Shown here: piece after piece, positions 24,092 through 33,971 of the stretch
Layout of the letters: each line of letters starts with the position of its first letter
Numbering within the stretch: position 1 is the first letter of the stretch
From: Campylobacterota bacterium
GTDB lineage: Bacteria > Campylobacterota > Campylobacteria > Campylobacterales > Sulfurimonadaceae
Reading direction: 5' to 3'
Assembly (NCBI GenBank): GCA_040752835.1
Contig: JBFMGG010000007.1
Location: 248,001 to 312,000 of the forward strand
Length of the DNA stretch: 64,000 bases
The notes under the pieces: generated by a model
What the model saw: the letters and a program-made list of their open reading frames with translations, nothing else
Told to the model about the DNA's origin: nothing
Databases searched by the model: none
Program-made: the position numbers and the translations under genes

Positions 24092-27000
24092 ATGAGCATC
24101 CCACCCTTTACCCACCTGCACCTGCATACCGAGTACTCTTTGCTGGATGGTGCGAATAAAATTTCGGCGCTGGCGAGTCGGGTGAAGGAACTGGGGATGA
24201 ACGCCGTCGCGATGACCGACCACGGCAACATGTTCGGCGCGATCGATTTTTACCACCAAATGCGCGGCGCGGGGCTAAAGCCGATCATCGGGATGGAAGC
24301 CTACATCCACAACAGCGACGACCTCTCCGACAAAAGCGTTAAACAGCGTTTCCACCTCTGCCTCTTCGCCAAAAACGAGACGGGCTACAAAAACCTGATG
24401 TACCTCTCCTCGAAAGCCTACATCGACGGATTCTACTATTTTCCCCGGATCAACAAGCAGCTTCTGCGAGAACATTCCGAAGGGCTCATCTGCACCTCGG
24501 CGTGCCTGCAGGGGGAAGTGAACTGGCATCTCAACACCAACAGCGAACGGAACGTCAAAAACGGGGCAGGGGGGTACGAGGAGGCCAAACGGGTCGCGCT
24601 GGAGTACCGTGAGATTTTCGGTGACGATTTCTACATGGAGATCATGCGCCACGGGATCAGCGACCAGCTCTTCATCGACGAGCCGGTGATCCGCCTCTCG
24701 CGGGAGACGGGGATCAAACTCGTCGCGACCAACGACACCCACTATACCTTCCCCGACGATGCCCAGTATCACGAGGCGTTCATGTGTATCGGGATGAATA
24801 AACTTTACGATGATCCAAACCGTCTGCGCCACTCGGTCCACGAGTTCTACATCAAATCCCCCGAACAGATGGCCATGCTTTTTGCCGACATCCCCGAAGC
24901 GCTGTACCACACCCAGGAGATCGTCGACAAATGCCAGCTGGAACTTAAACTCGGAAACCCGACCCCGCCGAACTTCAAATTTACCCGCGAGTACGCCGAG
25001 GCGGAGGGGCTCAACATCGACAACGAGCCCGACGATGAGAGCGTCGAGCCGAAAAAACGGCGCTCCGCCGCCGACAAGAACGACGCGGAGTACTTCATCC
25101 ATTGCTGCCGTCTGGGTCTGGAACAACGGCTCAAGCACGTCCCCACCGAACGTCATCAGGAGTACCGCGACCGTCTCGAATTCGAAATGGACGTCATCAA
25201 CCAGATGAAATTTCCCGGCTACATGCTCATCGTCTGGGACTTTGTCCGCGAAGCCAAAAAGATGGGGATCGCGGTCGGACCCGGACGGGGATCGGCGGCG
25301 GGGAGCCTTGTGGCGTACGCGCTGGAAATCACCGACATCGACCCGATGAAATACGACCTCCTCTTCGAGCGTTTTCTCAACCCCGAGCGGGTATCGATGC
25401 CCGATATCGATATGGACTTCATGCAGGCGCGCCGGGGGGAGATCATCGACTACGTCGTTCGCAAATACGGGCGCGAACAGGTGGCGCAGATCATCACGTT
25501 CGGTTCGCTCCTGGCCAAAGGGGTGATCCGCGACGTTGCCCGCGTCCTGGATATGCCTCTCTCGCAGGCCGACATGATGGCCAAACTGATCCCCGAGGAG
25601 CTGGGGATCACCCTGAATGGCAAGACCAAAGGGGGAGAATTCAAACCCGGAGCGTTCCAGAAAGAGCCAAAGATCAAGGAGCTCATCGAAAGCGATACTC
25701 AGGCGGCGCGCGTCTGGGAGTTTTCGAAAAAGCTCGAAGGATTGAAGCGTAACGCCGGGATGCACGCCGCGGGGGTCGTCATCTCCAACGAACCGCTCTG
25801 GAAGAAAACCCCCATCTACAAACCCTCTGGCGAGGAGACGTTTGTCACCCAGTATTCGCTCAACTTTCTCGAAGACGTCGACCTGATCAAGTTCGACTTT
25901 CTCGGACTCAAAACGCTTGACGTCATCGACAACGCGATCAAACTGATCCAAAACCGCTACGGCAGAGCGATCAACTGGCACGAGATCGACGAAAACGACC
26001 CCAAGGTCTACGAGACGATCCAGAGCGGGGAGACGATCGGGATGTTCCAGATCGAGTCCAGCGGTATGCAGGACCTTAACAAACGGCTCAAGCCAAGCTC
26101 CTTCGAGGACCTGATCGCGGTACTGGCGCTGTATCGTCCCGGACCGATGGAATCGGGGATGCTCGATGACTTCATCGAGCGGAAGCACGGGCGCCAGGCG
26201 ATCACCTACACTTTCCCCGCGATGGAGCCGATCCTCAAACCCACCTACGGGGTCATCGTCTACCAGGAGCAGGTTATGCAGATCGTTCAGACGATCGGGG
26301 GCTTTTCACTCGGCGGCGCGGACATCGTGCGTCGTGCGATGGGGAAAAAGAAGATCGAGGAGATGCAAAAGTACAACAAGGAGTTTAGCGAGGGGGCGGC
26401 CAAGCAGGGACTCGACTACCAAAAGGCTTCCGAGCTCTTCGACCTGATCGAAAAATTCGCCGGGTACGGGTTCAACAAATCGCACTCCGCGGCGTATGCG
26501 ATGGTCACGTTCCAGACGGCGTGGCTCAAGACCTACTATCCGCAGGAGTTCATGGCCGCACTCCTCACCTCGGAGAAAGACAACACCGACAAGGTCGTCA
26601 AATACATTGACGAAGCCAAGCGGATGAAAATCTCCCTCGGCGCCCCCGACATCAACGACTCGCAGCTGGAATTCTCGGCGATCACCAAAGACGGGGCGGA
26701 TCAGATACTCTTCGGTCTGGGGGCGATCAAGGGGGTCGGCGAAGCGGCCGTCGAATCGATCCTTGAAGCGAGAGCTGAGGGGGAGTTCAAAGACATCAAG
26801 GACTTCATCAACCGGATCGAACCTCAGAAGGTCAACAAGAAGGTGATCGAGTGTATCATCAAGGCCGGGGGGCTCGATCGCTTCGGCTACTCCCGCCGCG
26901 CGCTGCTCGAGCAGGTCGAGATCCTCGTCGAGACGGCCAAAAAAGGGTCGTCGCTGAAAAAAGAGTCGCAGTTCAGCCTCTTCGGGGATGACGAGGAGGT

Positions 27001-27685
27001 CACCACCGTCGATCTGGAACTCAAAAACTACGATGAATACGACCTCAAAGGGATCCTCGATTTCGAAAAAGAGACGCTCGGGTTCTACGTCTCTGGGCAT
27101 CCGCTCGACAACTACCGCGAGCAGATCGACGCGATCAACTACACCCTCTCCAGCGAGATCGAAAACATCGCCGACGGCTCCAGCGCGATCTTCATCGGCA
27201 AGGTCGAGGAGATCACCAAAAAGATGTCGAAAAAAGGGTCACAGTTCGGCCTGGTGAACCTGATGGATTTCCACGGCAACATCGAGATGATGCTTTTCTC
27301 CGACAAACTCGAACAGCTCGAGGCGATGGACCTGGACGAGCCGATTGCGTTCAAGGTCAAGGTGACCCATACCGAGATGTTCACCCGCATCAGCGTCACC
27401 AAGATCATGACCCTGTCCGAAGCGAAAAAAGAGGCGAAAAAGGTCGAGACCAAGATTGTCGAAAACCTCCCGCCCCCCGAGCCGCTGAACCTGCGCATCC
27501 GCCTCAGCGACGATCTGGAGAGCCTCCAGAAACTCTACACCCTCGTCCGCCGTCACCCCGGCCGCCGTCCGATTAAACTCACGATCGTCTCCAAACTTAT
27601 CGACGTTGTCATCGATTCGGCGATACGGGCCGATGAGAAGGTCATGGAAGAATTGAGCGCGTTGGAAGATGTCGATATCGTATAG
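24092..27685 (+). CDS. dnaE: DNA polymerase III alpha subunit
   Basis: The 1197-residue replicative polymerase begins with the PHP domain (HLHLHTEYSLLDGANK), then palm and fingers with VGPGRGSAAGSLVAYALEIT and the catalytic aspartates in MPDIDMDF near residue 440. The LYRPGPMESGM and GGFSLGGADIVRRAMGKKK segments follow, then the helix-hairpin-helix region near 930 and an OB fold near 1040 (AIFIGKVEEITKKMSKKG). Length is usual for this phylum and no intein is present. AAGG lies nine bases before the ATG at 24092; a TTG one codon upstream is less likely. Confidence 0.97.
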   Translation: MSIPPFTHLHLHTEYSLLDGANKISALASRVKELGMNAVAMTDHGNMFGAIDFYHQMRGAGLKPIIGMEAYIHNSDDLSDKSVKQRFHLCLFAKNETGYKNLMYLSSKAYIDGFYYFPRINKQLLREHSEGLICTSACLQGEVNWHLNTNSERNVKNGAGGYEEAKRVALEYREIFGDDFYMEIMRHGISDQLFIDEPVIRLSRETGIKLVATNDTHYTFPDDAQYHEAFMCIGMNKLYDDPNRLRHSVHEFYIKSPEQMAMLFADIPEALYHTQEIVDKCQLELKLGNPTPPNFKFTREYAEAEGLNIDNEPDDESVEPKKRRSAADKNDAEYFIHCCRLGLEQRLKHVPTERHQEYRDRLEFEMDVINQMKFPGYMLIVWDFVREAKKMGIAVGPGRGSAAGSLVAYALEITDIDPMKYDLLFERFLNPERVSMPDIDMDFMQARRGEIIDYVVRKYGREQVAQIITFGSLLAKGVIRDVARVLDMPLSQADMMAKLIPEELGITLNGKTKGGEFKPGAFQKEPKIKELIESDTQAARVWEFSKKLEGLKRNAGMHAAGVVISNEPLWKKTPIYKPSGEETFVTQYSLNFLEDVDLIKFDFLGLKTLDVIDNAIKLIQNRYGRAINWHEIDENDPKVYETIQSGETIGMFQIESSGMQDLNKRLKPSSFEDLIAVLALYRPGPMESGMLDDFIERKHGRQAITYTFPAMEPILKPTYGVIVYQEQVMQIVQTIGGFSLGGADIVRRAMGKKKIEEMQKYNKEFSEGAAKQGLDYQKASELFDLIEKFAGYGFNKSHSAAYAMVTFQTAWLKTYYPQEFMAALLTSEKDNTDKVVKYIDEAKRMKISLGAPDINDSQLEFSAITKDGADQILFGLGAIKGVGEAAVESILEARAEGEFKDIKDFINRIEPQKVNKKVIECIIKAGGLDRFGYSRRALLEQVEILVETAKKGSSLKKESQFSLFGDDEEVTTVDLELKNYDEYDLKGILDFEKETLGFYVSGHPLDNYREQIDAINYTLSSEIENIADGSSAIFIGKVEEITKKMSKKGSQFGLVNLMDFHGNIEMMLFSDKLEQLEAMDLDEPIAFKVKVTHTEMFTRISVTKIMTLSEAKKEAKKVETKIVENLPPPEPLNLRIRLSDDLESLQKLYTLVRRHPGRRPIKLTIVSKLIDVVIDSAIRADEKVMEELSALEDVDIV

Positions 27686-27767
27686 ATGTACGTGGATTGT
27701 TCCGAATGGAAGTGCCCGATAGGAATGTATTTTGCTTGTCACGGTCATTACGCACCGGAGGTGAACC

Positions 27768-28745
27768 GTGAAAGTCGAAAGCAGTTCCATCGCGATGGAG
27801 TCCAAACACGAATCAAAGCGCGAAGTCCAAAGCAGTTTCGAAGCGCTGCTGGAATCGGATGCCCCTTCGGCAGAAGCGGTACAACGTGTCAAAAGCGAGC
27901 AGGAACTGATCGAACAGTTCCATTTTACGCTTCTGCTTCGTCTGCTCGACCTGTTGCAGGGCCGTACCTGCAAACGGGAACGGTTTTGCGCGGACGAAAC
28001 GAGCGAAGCGTTCGATCTCGCCCCTTTCCGAAACGTTAGGGAACGGCTCACCTACACCGAAACGACGAGCCTTTCCGAAAAGCTCGAAGTATCGATGAAA
28101 GGATGCGTCAAAACCGATCGCGGCGAGATCGCGCTGGACCTGAATCTTTCGCTCTCCCATTCCTTCGTCCAGACCCGTCAGATCACCAAAGAAGACTTTA
28201 TCGATCCCCTCGTCATCCACGTCGGCGGGGAATTCCCCGCGCTCTCGAGCTCAACGTTTCGTTTCGATATCGACAGCGACGGAATCGAGGATGAAATCGC
28301 GCGACTGGGAGAGGGGAGCTTTTTTCTGGCACTTGACCGTGACGGAAGCGGCCGGATCGAAGACGGCAGCGAACTTTTCGGCACGAAAAGCGGCAACGGC
28401 TTTGCCGATCTGGCACAGTATGATCTGGACAACAACTGCTGGATCGACGATGCCGATCCGATCATGAAGCAACTGCGGCTATGGATGGTCGACGAAAACG
28501 GCGAACGGTTGATGGGGATCGCCGAAACCGGTGTGGGTGCCATTTACCTCGGGCAGGTATACTCTCCGTTCGTGATGCGTGATGAAGAGGATCAGCCGCT
28601 GGGACGGATAAAATCGAGCAGCCTTGCCCTGAACGAAAACGGCAGTATCGGCACCGTGGCGCAGCTGGACCTGTGCAAACGCGCCTCGAGCGTCCAGAGC
28701 GAGAAACCCGCCGAACCCCTCGCGCAGGCGCTGATGGCGGTCTGA
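27768..28745 (+). CDS. Uncharacterised protein with EF-hand-like Ca-binding loops
   Basis: I do not recognise a named family. The 325-residue protein has no signal peptide or membrane helix. Residues 1-60 are charged and helical. From 165 to 235 three Asp-rich loops appear: DIDSDGIEDE at 167, DRDGSGRIEDGS at 190, and DLDNNCWIDDAD at 219. The middle pattern, LALDRDGSGRIEDGSELFG followed by GNGFADLAQYD, is found in many secreted RTX- or VCBS-type calcium proteins. The start is GTG, well supported by GGAGG seven bases upstream. It stands alone between dnaE and the M18 gene. Confidence 0.6.
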   Translation: MKVESSSIAMESKHESKREVQSSFEALLESDAPSAEAVQRVKSEQELIEQFHFTLLLRLLDLLQGRTCKRERFCADETSEAFDLAPFRNVRERLTYTETTSLSEKLEVSMKGCVKTDRGEIALDLNLSLSHSFVQTRQITKEDFIDPLVIHVGGEFPALSSSTFRFDIDSDGIEDEIARLGEGSFFLALDRDGSGRIEDGSELFGTKSGNGFADLAQYDLDNNCWIDDADPIMKQLRLWMVDENGERLMGIAETGVGAIYLGQVYSPFVMRDEEDQPLGRIKSSSLALNENGSIGTVAQLDLCKRASSVQSEKPAEPLAQALMAV

Positions 28746-28771
28746 ACCCAAAATATTTTCCAGGATACCGG

Positions 28772-30010
28772 ATGAGAGAATTCAACGAAGAACTTTTAAG
28801 CTTTATCGACGCTTCCCCGACGCCGTTTCATGCGGTCGAATGGATGGCAAAAACACTGGAGTGTCGCGGATTTCACCGCCTTGAAGAAGATGAGGAGTGG
28901 ACGCTCATCGAAGGGCAGGACTACTACGTTACCCGCAACGACTCGTCGATTATCGCCTTTACCTATCCTCCCTGTGCCGAAAAAGGGTACATGATCGTGG
29001 GAGCGCATACCGACTCTCCCCATCTGCGTCTCAAACCCAATCCCCTTACCGAGTCGGCGGGCGTCAAACAACTGGGGGTCGAACCTTACGGGGGGATTCT
29101 GCTCAACCCGTGGTTCGATCGCGACCTCGGGATTGCCGGACGGATCGTTTACCTGGAGGGGGAAGTACGCAAAGAGGCCCTGATCAACATTTCCCGCCCC
29201 GTTGCCATGATCCCCTCGCTGGCGATCCATCTCGACAAAGAGGCCAACTCGAACCGTTCGATCAACGCCCAAACCGATATCGTTCCGGTCATCGCGACCG
29301 GGGAGGTTGATTTTGAAACCTTCATCCTCTCCCAGATTGCTGAAAATACGGCACATCTGAGCCTTTTGGCCCATGAATTGAGCTTGTACGACCTCCAAAG
29401 AGGATCGTTCGTCGGCGTCAATGACGATTTTATCGCTTCCGCGAGGCTGGATAACCTGATGAGCTGTTTTGTGGGGCTTCACGCGTTACTCGATTCGACC
29501 TATCCGATGATGCTGGTGTGCATGGATCACGAAGAGGTCGGGAGCGAAACCCATGTCGGTGCGGCGGGGACGTTTGCCGAAGAGGTGTTGCGCCGGATCG
29601 GCGGAGAACAATATCCTCTCCTGATGCGTCGCAGCCTGATGATCTCGTGCGACAACGCCCATGCCCAGCACCCCAATTTCTCCGCCAAACACGAGAGCGA
29701 ACACGCACCGCGCCTGAATGGCGGGGTCGTGGTCAAGATCAATTCGAACCAGCGTTATGCGACCAATTCCCGGACGCAGGGGCGCTTCGTTCAATGCGCA
29801 CGGGCGCTGCACGTTCCCCTTCAGACGTTCGTCACCCGCAGCGACCTGGGGTGCGGATCGACGATCGGGCCGATCAGCTCGGCCCGTCTGGGAGTCGAGA
29901 CGATCGACGTGGGAATCCCCCAGCTGGGGATGCACTCGATCCGCGAGCTGGCGGGAACGCGGGACGCTTACGGGCTTTACCGCGTTCTTATGCAGCTGGG
30001 AGATTTTTAG
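28772..30010 (+). CDS. M18-family aminopeptidase
   Basis: The 412-residue metallopeptidase matches aspartyl aminopeptidases that remove N-terminal acidic residues. Zinc-site segments are GAHTDSPHLRLKPNP near residue 79, MDHEEVGSETHVGA near 250, and ISCDNAHAQHPN near 290. The C-terminal GCGSTIGPISSARLGVETIDVG and MHSIRELAG complete the M18 signature. I chose the ATG at 28772, preceded by AGGA, because homologues start with a helix like FNEELLSFIDASPTPFHAV. The flgS gene begins four bases after its stop. Confidence 0.93.
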   Translation: MREFNEELLSFIDASPTPFHAVEWMAKTLECRGFHRLEEDEEWTLIEGQDYYVTRNDSSIIAFTYPPCAEKGYMIVGAHTDSPHLRLKPNPLTESAGVKQLGVEPYGGILLNPWFDRDLGIAGRIVYLEGEVRKEALINISRPVAMIPSLAIHLDKEANSNRSINAQTDIVPVIATGEVDFETFILSQIAENTAHLSLLAHELSLYDLQRGSFVGVNDDFIASARLDNLMSCFVGLHALLDSTYPMMLVCMDHEEVGSETHVGAAGTFAEEVLRRIGGEQYPLLMRRSLMISCDNAHAQHPNFSAKHESEHAPRLNGGVVVKINSNQRYATNSRTQGRFVQCARALHVPLQTFVTRSDLGCGSTIGPISSARLGVETIDVGIPQLGMHSIRELAGTRDAYGLYRVLMQLGDF

Positions 30011-30013
30011 GAG

Positions 30014-31000
30014 ATGGCGGAGATCATTTCGGCCGACGAACTCAAGGCGCTGATCGACCAGACCTACCGCGTCGAAGAGGAATATGTCGCGTTGCGCCGC
30101 TCGTATGAGCATCTTCAGAGTACAATCGAACAGGTGATCGAGTTTTTGCCCAACGCGATCTGGATCGTCGACCCCGACGGACGGATTTTTCTCCAAAATT
30201 CGCAGGCCAATGCACTCGAAGACCTTTTCGGCATTCTCCGTCTGGATGAAGAGGATTATGAGATCACGTTTCATGAACGCTCCTACCTGATCAAATCGGC
30301 GCTCCATAACGACAAGCGGCTGCTGAGTGCGACCGACATCACCGAACAAAAACGGAAAGAAAACCTCGCGACGATGGGACAGATGGCGGCGCATCTCTCG
30401 CACGAGATACGCAACCCTATCGGCTCGATCGCGCTGCTCACCTCGACGCTGCTCAAACGGGTCAAGGAGGAGAACCGTCCCATCGTCGAGGAGATCCAAA
30501 AATCGCTCTACCGTATCGAGCGGATCATCAAGGCGACGTTGATGTTTTCCAAAGGGGTCAGCGCGCAAAAAACCCCTTTACGGTGGCTTCAGATCCGCGA
30601 ATCGCTCGAAAACGCCATCGGCTATTACAGCTACGGCAAAAAGATCACGTTTTCCTTCCCGCACGACGATTTCGAGTTACAAGGAGACCTGGATCTGCTG
30701 GTGATGCTGTTTAGCAATTTCGTCTTCAACGCGATCGACGCGATCGAGCTGAACGAGGAAGAAGAGGGGAACGTTGAAATTATCCACTCCGAAGAGGGGG
30801 CGTTTCACCTCTTCGAGATATACGACAGCGGGATTCCGATCGAAAACAAAAAATGGCTGTTCGAAGCGTTCCGCAGCACCAAGCTCAAAGGAAACGGCCT
30901 GGGGCTTGTCCTCTCGAAAAATATCGCCGAATCGCACGGCGGTGAGATCGCTTTGTGCGAGGGGGAACGCAAAGGATTCCGGATCAGCCTCTTACGCTAG
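30014..31000 (+). CDS. flgS: Flagellar sensor histidine kinase FlgS
   Basis: FlgS phosphorylates FlgR to activate sigma-54-dependent rod and hook genes in Campylobacterota. The 328-residue protein has a PAS-like domain (VIEFLPNAIWIVDPDGRIFLQNSQ, in two parts around 41-64), the H-box MAAHLSHEIRNPIGSIALL with His130, and the ATPase domain with NFVFNAIDAIE, IYDSGIPI and KGNGLGLVLS. There is no membrane helix, as in FlgS of Campylobacter, with which wording is very close from memory. Its cognate sigma factor gene, rpoN, lies at 58487 in the same window. Its end overlaps the convergent GGDEF-EAL gene by nine bases. Confidence 0.88.
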   Translation: MAEIISADELKALIDQTYRVEEEYVALRRSYEHLQSTIEQVIEFLPNAIWIVDPDGRIFLQNSQANALEDLFGILRLDEEDYEITFHERSYLIKSALHNDKRLLSATDITEQKRKENLATMGQMAAHLSHEIRNPIGSIALLTSTLLKRVKEENRPIVEEIQKSLYRIERIIKATLMFSKGVSAQKTPLRWLQIRESLENAIGYYSYGKKITFSFPHDDFELQGDLDLLVMLFSNFVFNAIDAIELNEEEEGNVEIIHSEEGAFHLFEIYDSGIPIENKKWLFEAFRSTKLKGNGLGLVLSKNIAESHGGEIALCEGERKGFRISLLR

Positions 31001-33208
31001 GGGGTGGGGAGGGGCGATGTAATAGCCCTGGAGATAATCGACGCCCAGTTCCCGGCATTTGTCGTAGACCGTTTCGTTGTGGACGAATTCGGCGACGGTT
31101 TTGAACCCGAGATGTTTGGAAAACTCCGCAACCGCGTGGAGGATTGTCTGGGCATTGGGGTCGGTGTCGACGTTGCGGATCAGGCTGCCGTCGATTTTGA
31201 GAATGTCGACATCGAGTTTGATGATGTGGGCGAAATTCGAATACCCCGTTCCGAAATCGTCGATCGCGATTTTGCATCCGAACCGCTTGGCCTCGGTGAT
31301 GAAAGCCGAAACTTCCTGGTAATTCTCGATCCCCTCGCTCTCGAGCAGTTCGAAAATCAGCCGATCCGAATGGATCGAATAGCTCAGTTTTTTCATCAGG
31401 TATTCGCGTGTATGCGGATCGATGATGTCGTCGACGGAGAGATTAATCGCATAATTGTACGACGTCGTTTCGAGCATTTTGAAGACTTCGTCGATGACGA
31501 AGCGCGAAATGAGAGGGTAAAGACGCGATTTTTTGGCGGCCGAGAGGAAATAGGCCGGCGAGATGACCGAGCCGTCGTGATCGATCATCCGGATCAGCGC
31601 TTCGTACTCGATGACGTTCCCCCCCTTATAATCGACGACGGGCTGGAAGTGGAGGGTAAAGCGGCGGTCTTCGATCGCTTCTTTGACTTTTTTGTTCCAC
31701 AGGATGTTTTGCTCGTACTCTTTTTTGATCTGCATCGTCTCGTCGTAGAGGAGGTAGCTGAGGTGCCGTTTTTTGGCCGATTTGAGTGCCATGTCGGCAT
31801 TGACCAGCAGCGCCACCCGGTTGGTATTGCGGGTACTTTCGGCAATATCCATGCCGACGGTGAGGGATATGTAGATCGTTGCGCCGTCGAGATCGTAGTT
31901 TTTCTCTTCGAGGCGGTCGACAATCGTACTGCGCGCCTGTTCGAGCTTCGCGCGGCTAAGCGGTTCGGTCACTACCAGTGCAAATTCGTCCGAGGGCATT
32001 TTGTAGAGTTTCATCGGAAAATGGCGGATGACGTCGACGATCGAATCGGCCAGACGCAGAAGCGTTTTGTCCCCCATCGCGTGACCGTAAAAATCGTTGA
32101 TCTCCTTGAAGTTGTCGATATTGAGGAGCATCAGGGCGTAAAAACGGTGATCGTAGATGTCGCGCAGGAGGGCCTGACGGTTCGGCAGCGAGGTGAGGTG
32201 ATCGACGTAGAGCTGCTGTTCGAGCTGATGGTTGAGCGCTTTGGTGATTTCAGCGTCGCGGTTGATCCGTCGGATCAGGGCTGAAAACCCGTAGTGCAGG
32301 GCAATCCCCATGCCGATCAGCAGCAATGCGCTGGCAATGAGGAGATTGCGGAACTCTTCGCGGTAATACTGGACGTCTTGGGTGATGTCGAAGGCGCACG
32401 TCATCATCGCGATGGTTTCGTTTTCGTAATTTTTCAGCGGGCGCGAAGCGATGACGTAATCGGCATCGTTGATGTGGTACTGGTCGCTTTTGGTGAAGGT
32501 AAAATGCTCGGGGAGGTGCTCGAAGAGAGGATCGTTCGACGAGACCAGCGAATAGCCGCGGTAGTCGATTGCGTCCGAATCGGGGAGGACCTGCTTGAGC
32601 CGCGCGGTATCGAAAACGATGGCGCTTTTGACACCGGAATTGACATCGAGCCGCTTCTGCACCCGGTTGATTTTTGCGACGGTCTGGACGATACCGATAA
32701 AGCGTTCGTCTTTGAATACGGGGATGATGGCCACGACGGCAACGTCGTAGATCGTGACATCCAGCGACATGATCGGTTTTTTGGATTCGATGGCACGGGC
32801 GAGGATGGGACGTTTGTGGACGATGTTGTCGCCGTATTTTTTTGGGTCCTGAACCCGTAAAAAGTGGATTCCGTCGGCGCCGATAAAACCGGTCAGATCG
32901 GCGTCCCCGTGTTTTTTCGCTTCCTGAAAATAAGGGAGACTGTAACGGTAGAGGGCTTCCCGGTCGCGTCCGGCGAAGGCGTCGACGACGTTGCGGTCGG
33001 CGGCGAGTTTGTAGGCGAGGGTATTGAGCCCGGCATACGTATCGGCCATGGCCAGATCAAACGAATTTTTGAGAAGCTGACGGTGGGCGAGGGTTTTTTC
33101 TTCGAGGACATCTTGTTTGTCCTGCACGATGGCAACGGTAAACATGGCGATGATGACGAGAACCAGACCCATCGCGATCAACATTGCCCTGGTTCTTATT
33201 CTGTCCAT
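30992..33208 (-). CDS. Membrane Cache-GGDEF-EAL protein, probable c-di-GMP phosphodiesterase
   Basis: The 738-residue protein has TM1 at about 8-28, a dCache_3-type periplasmic sensor at 34-285 (VHKRPILARAIESKKPIMSL), TM2 near 288-308, a GGDEF domain at about 335-490 and an EAL domain at about 500-735. The GGDEF signature is degenerate, PSDEF at 405-409, so cyclase activity is unlikely. The EAL residues are intact: YEALIR at 535, NLSVDD, DDFGTGYS, ILKIDGS, TVAEFV and LQGYY. It should therefore degrade c-di-GMP in response to a periplasmic signal, lowering sessile and raising motile behaviour. It is transcribed from its own promoter. Confidence 0.9.
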   Translation of the reverse strand: MDRIRTRAMLIAMGLVLVIIAMFTVAIVQDKQDVLEEKTLAHRQLLKNSFDLAMADTYAGLNTLAYKLAADRNVVDAFAGRDREALYRYSLPYFQEAKKHGDADLTGFIGADGIHFLRVQDPKKYGDNIVHKRPILARAIESKKPIMSLDVTIYDVAVVAIIPVFKDERFIGIVQTVAKINRVQKRLDVNSGVKSAIVFDTARLKQVLPDSDAIDYRGYSLVSSNDPLFEHLPEHFTFTKSDQYHINDADYVIASRPLKNYENETIAMMTCAFDITQDVQYYREEFRNLLIASALLLIGMGIALHYGFSALIRRINRDAEITKALNHQLEQQLYVDHLTSLPNRQALLRDIYDHRFYALMLLNIDNFKEINDFYGHAMGDKTLLRLADSIVDVIRHFPMKLYKMPSDEFALVVTEPLSRAKLEQARSTIVDRLEEKNYDLDGATIYISLTVGMDIAESTRNTNRVALLVNADMALKSAKKRHLSYLLYDETMQIKKEYEQNILWNKKVKEAIEDRRFTLHFQPVVDYKGGNVIEYEALIRMIDHDGSVISPAYFLSAAKKSRLYPLISRFVIDEVFKMLETTSYNYAINLSVDDIIDPHTREYLMKKLSYSIHSDRLIFELLESEGIENYQEVSAFITEAKRFGCKIAIDDFGTGYSNFAHIIKLDVDILKIDGSLIRNVDTDPNAQTILHAVAEFSKHLGFKTVAEFVHNETVYDKCRELGVDYLQGYYIAPPHPLA

Positions 33209-33249
33209 CCGTGACCCTTACTCGTTTTGGCGTTTGCCCTAAGCAGATG

Positions 33250-33255
33250 ATTATA
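33250..33255 (-). promoter_or_regulatory. Promoter -10 (TATAAT) of the GGDEF-EAL gene
   Basis: On the minus strand TATAAT lies 41 bases before the start codon. A small hairpin, TCCCG-caat-CGGGA, lies just upstream, between yggS and this box. Confidence 0.45.
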
Positions 33256-33296
33256 GCACAACCCTTCCCGATTGCGGGAGAGAGGATAAAAAAATG

Positions 33297-33971
33297 TTAT
33301 CGGGGGAAGAGAATTGATCCCAATCGAACCATGTTGGAACCGCATTCTATCGCGAGTTCGAAGTCGCCGCTCATCCCCATCGAACAGACCGATGCGCCGC
33401 TGAGACGGTCAAAAAGGGAACGGGTCGTTTCAAAGCTTTTACGGACCAGGGCGGGATCGTCGACGTGCGCCCCGATCGTCATGATCCCCTGGAGTTTCAA
33501 ACGGGGGCATTCCTGGGCAATCTGGGCGTACCGTTCCGGGAACTCTTCGGGAGCAAAGCCCGATTTGCTCTCTTCGCGCGCCGAATTGACCTGTACCAGC
33601 GCCCGCATCGTTTTCCCTTCCCGTTCAAGCCGTTCGTCGAGGGCACGGGCCAGTTCGAGCGAATCGATCGAATGGATCAGGTAGGGATTCAGGGAAAGGA
33701 GATGGTTGATTTTGTTTTTCTGCAACGTGCCGATGAAATGCCACTCGATCGGCAGGTCATCGAGCGCTTCGGCTTTGACAAGCAGGTCCTGCACGCGGTT
33801 TTCGCCGAATGCCCTCTGCCCGATCGCGTAAAGGTCGCGAATGGCGTTTGCGTCGACGTATTTGCTCGCGGCGACGATTTTGACGATGTGGTGATCGTTG
33901 ACCCGCAGGCGGGCTTTTTCGATCCGCTCGATGATCCGGTCGAAATGAAGTTTGTATTCCAGAGAGGTCAT
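33297..33971 (-). CDS. yggS: YggS-family PLP homeostasis protein
   Basis: The 224-residue single-domain PLP-binding barrel has the Schiff-base lysine in VAASKYVD, then RAFGENRVQDLL, WHFIGTLQKNK, and the phosphate-binding end CSMGMSGDFELAIECGSNMVRLGS. These proteins have no catalytic activity known; they balance PLP and amino-acid pools. The ATG overlaps the rseP stop (ATGA). It is the last gene of the long pyrD-to-yggS operon. Confidence 0.95.
   Translation of the reverse strand: MTSLEYKLHFDRIIERIEKARLRVNDHHIVKIVAASKYVDANAIRDLYAIGQRAFGENRVQDLLVKAEALDDLPIEWHFIGTLQKNKINHLLSLNPYLIHSIDSLELARALDERLEREGKTMRALVQVNSAREESKSGFAPEEFPERYAQIAQECPRLKLQGIMTIGAHVDDPALVRKSFETTRSLFDRLSGASVCSMGMSGDFELAIECGSNMVRLGSILFPR

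Noticed and set aside
24275-26188. Long open frame on the minus strand inside dnaE (over 600 codons)
   Set aside because: It lies opposite a certain gene and its predicted protein is a low-complexity string of Asp, Val, Phe, His and Arg without any motif; this is the usual antisense pattern in GC-rich codon usage.
24092-27685. Intein or inserted domain in dnaE
   Set aside because: The PHP, palm, fingers, HhH and OB regions are continuous and the length is normal.
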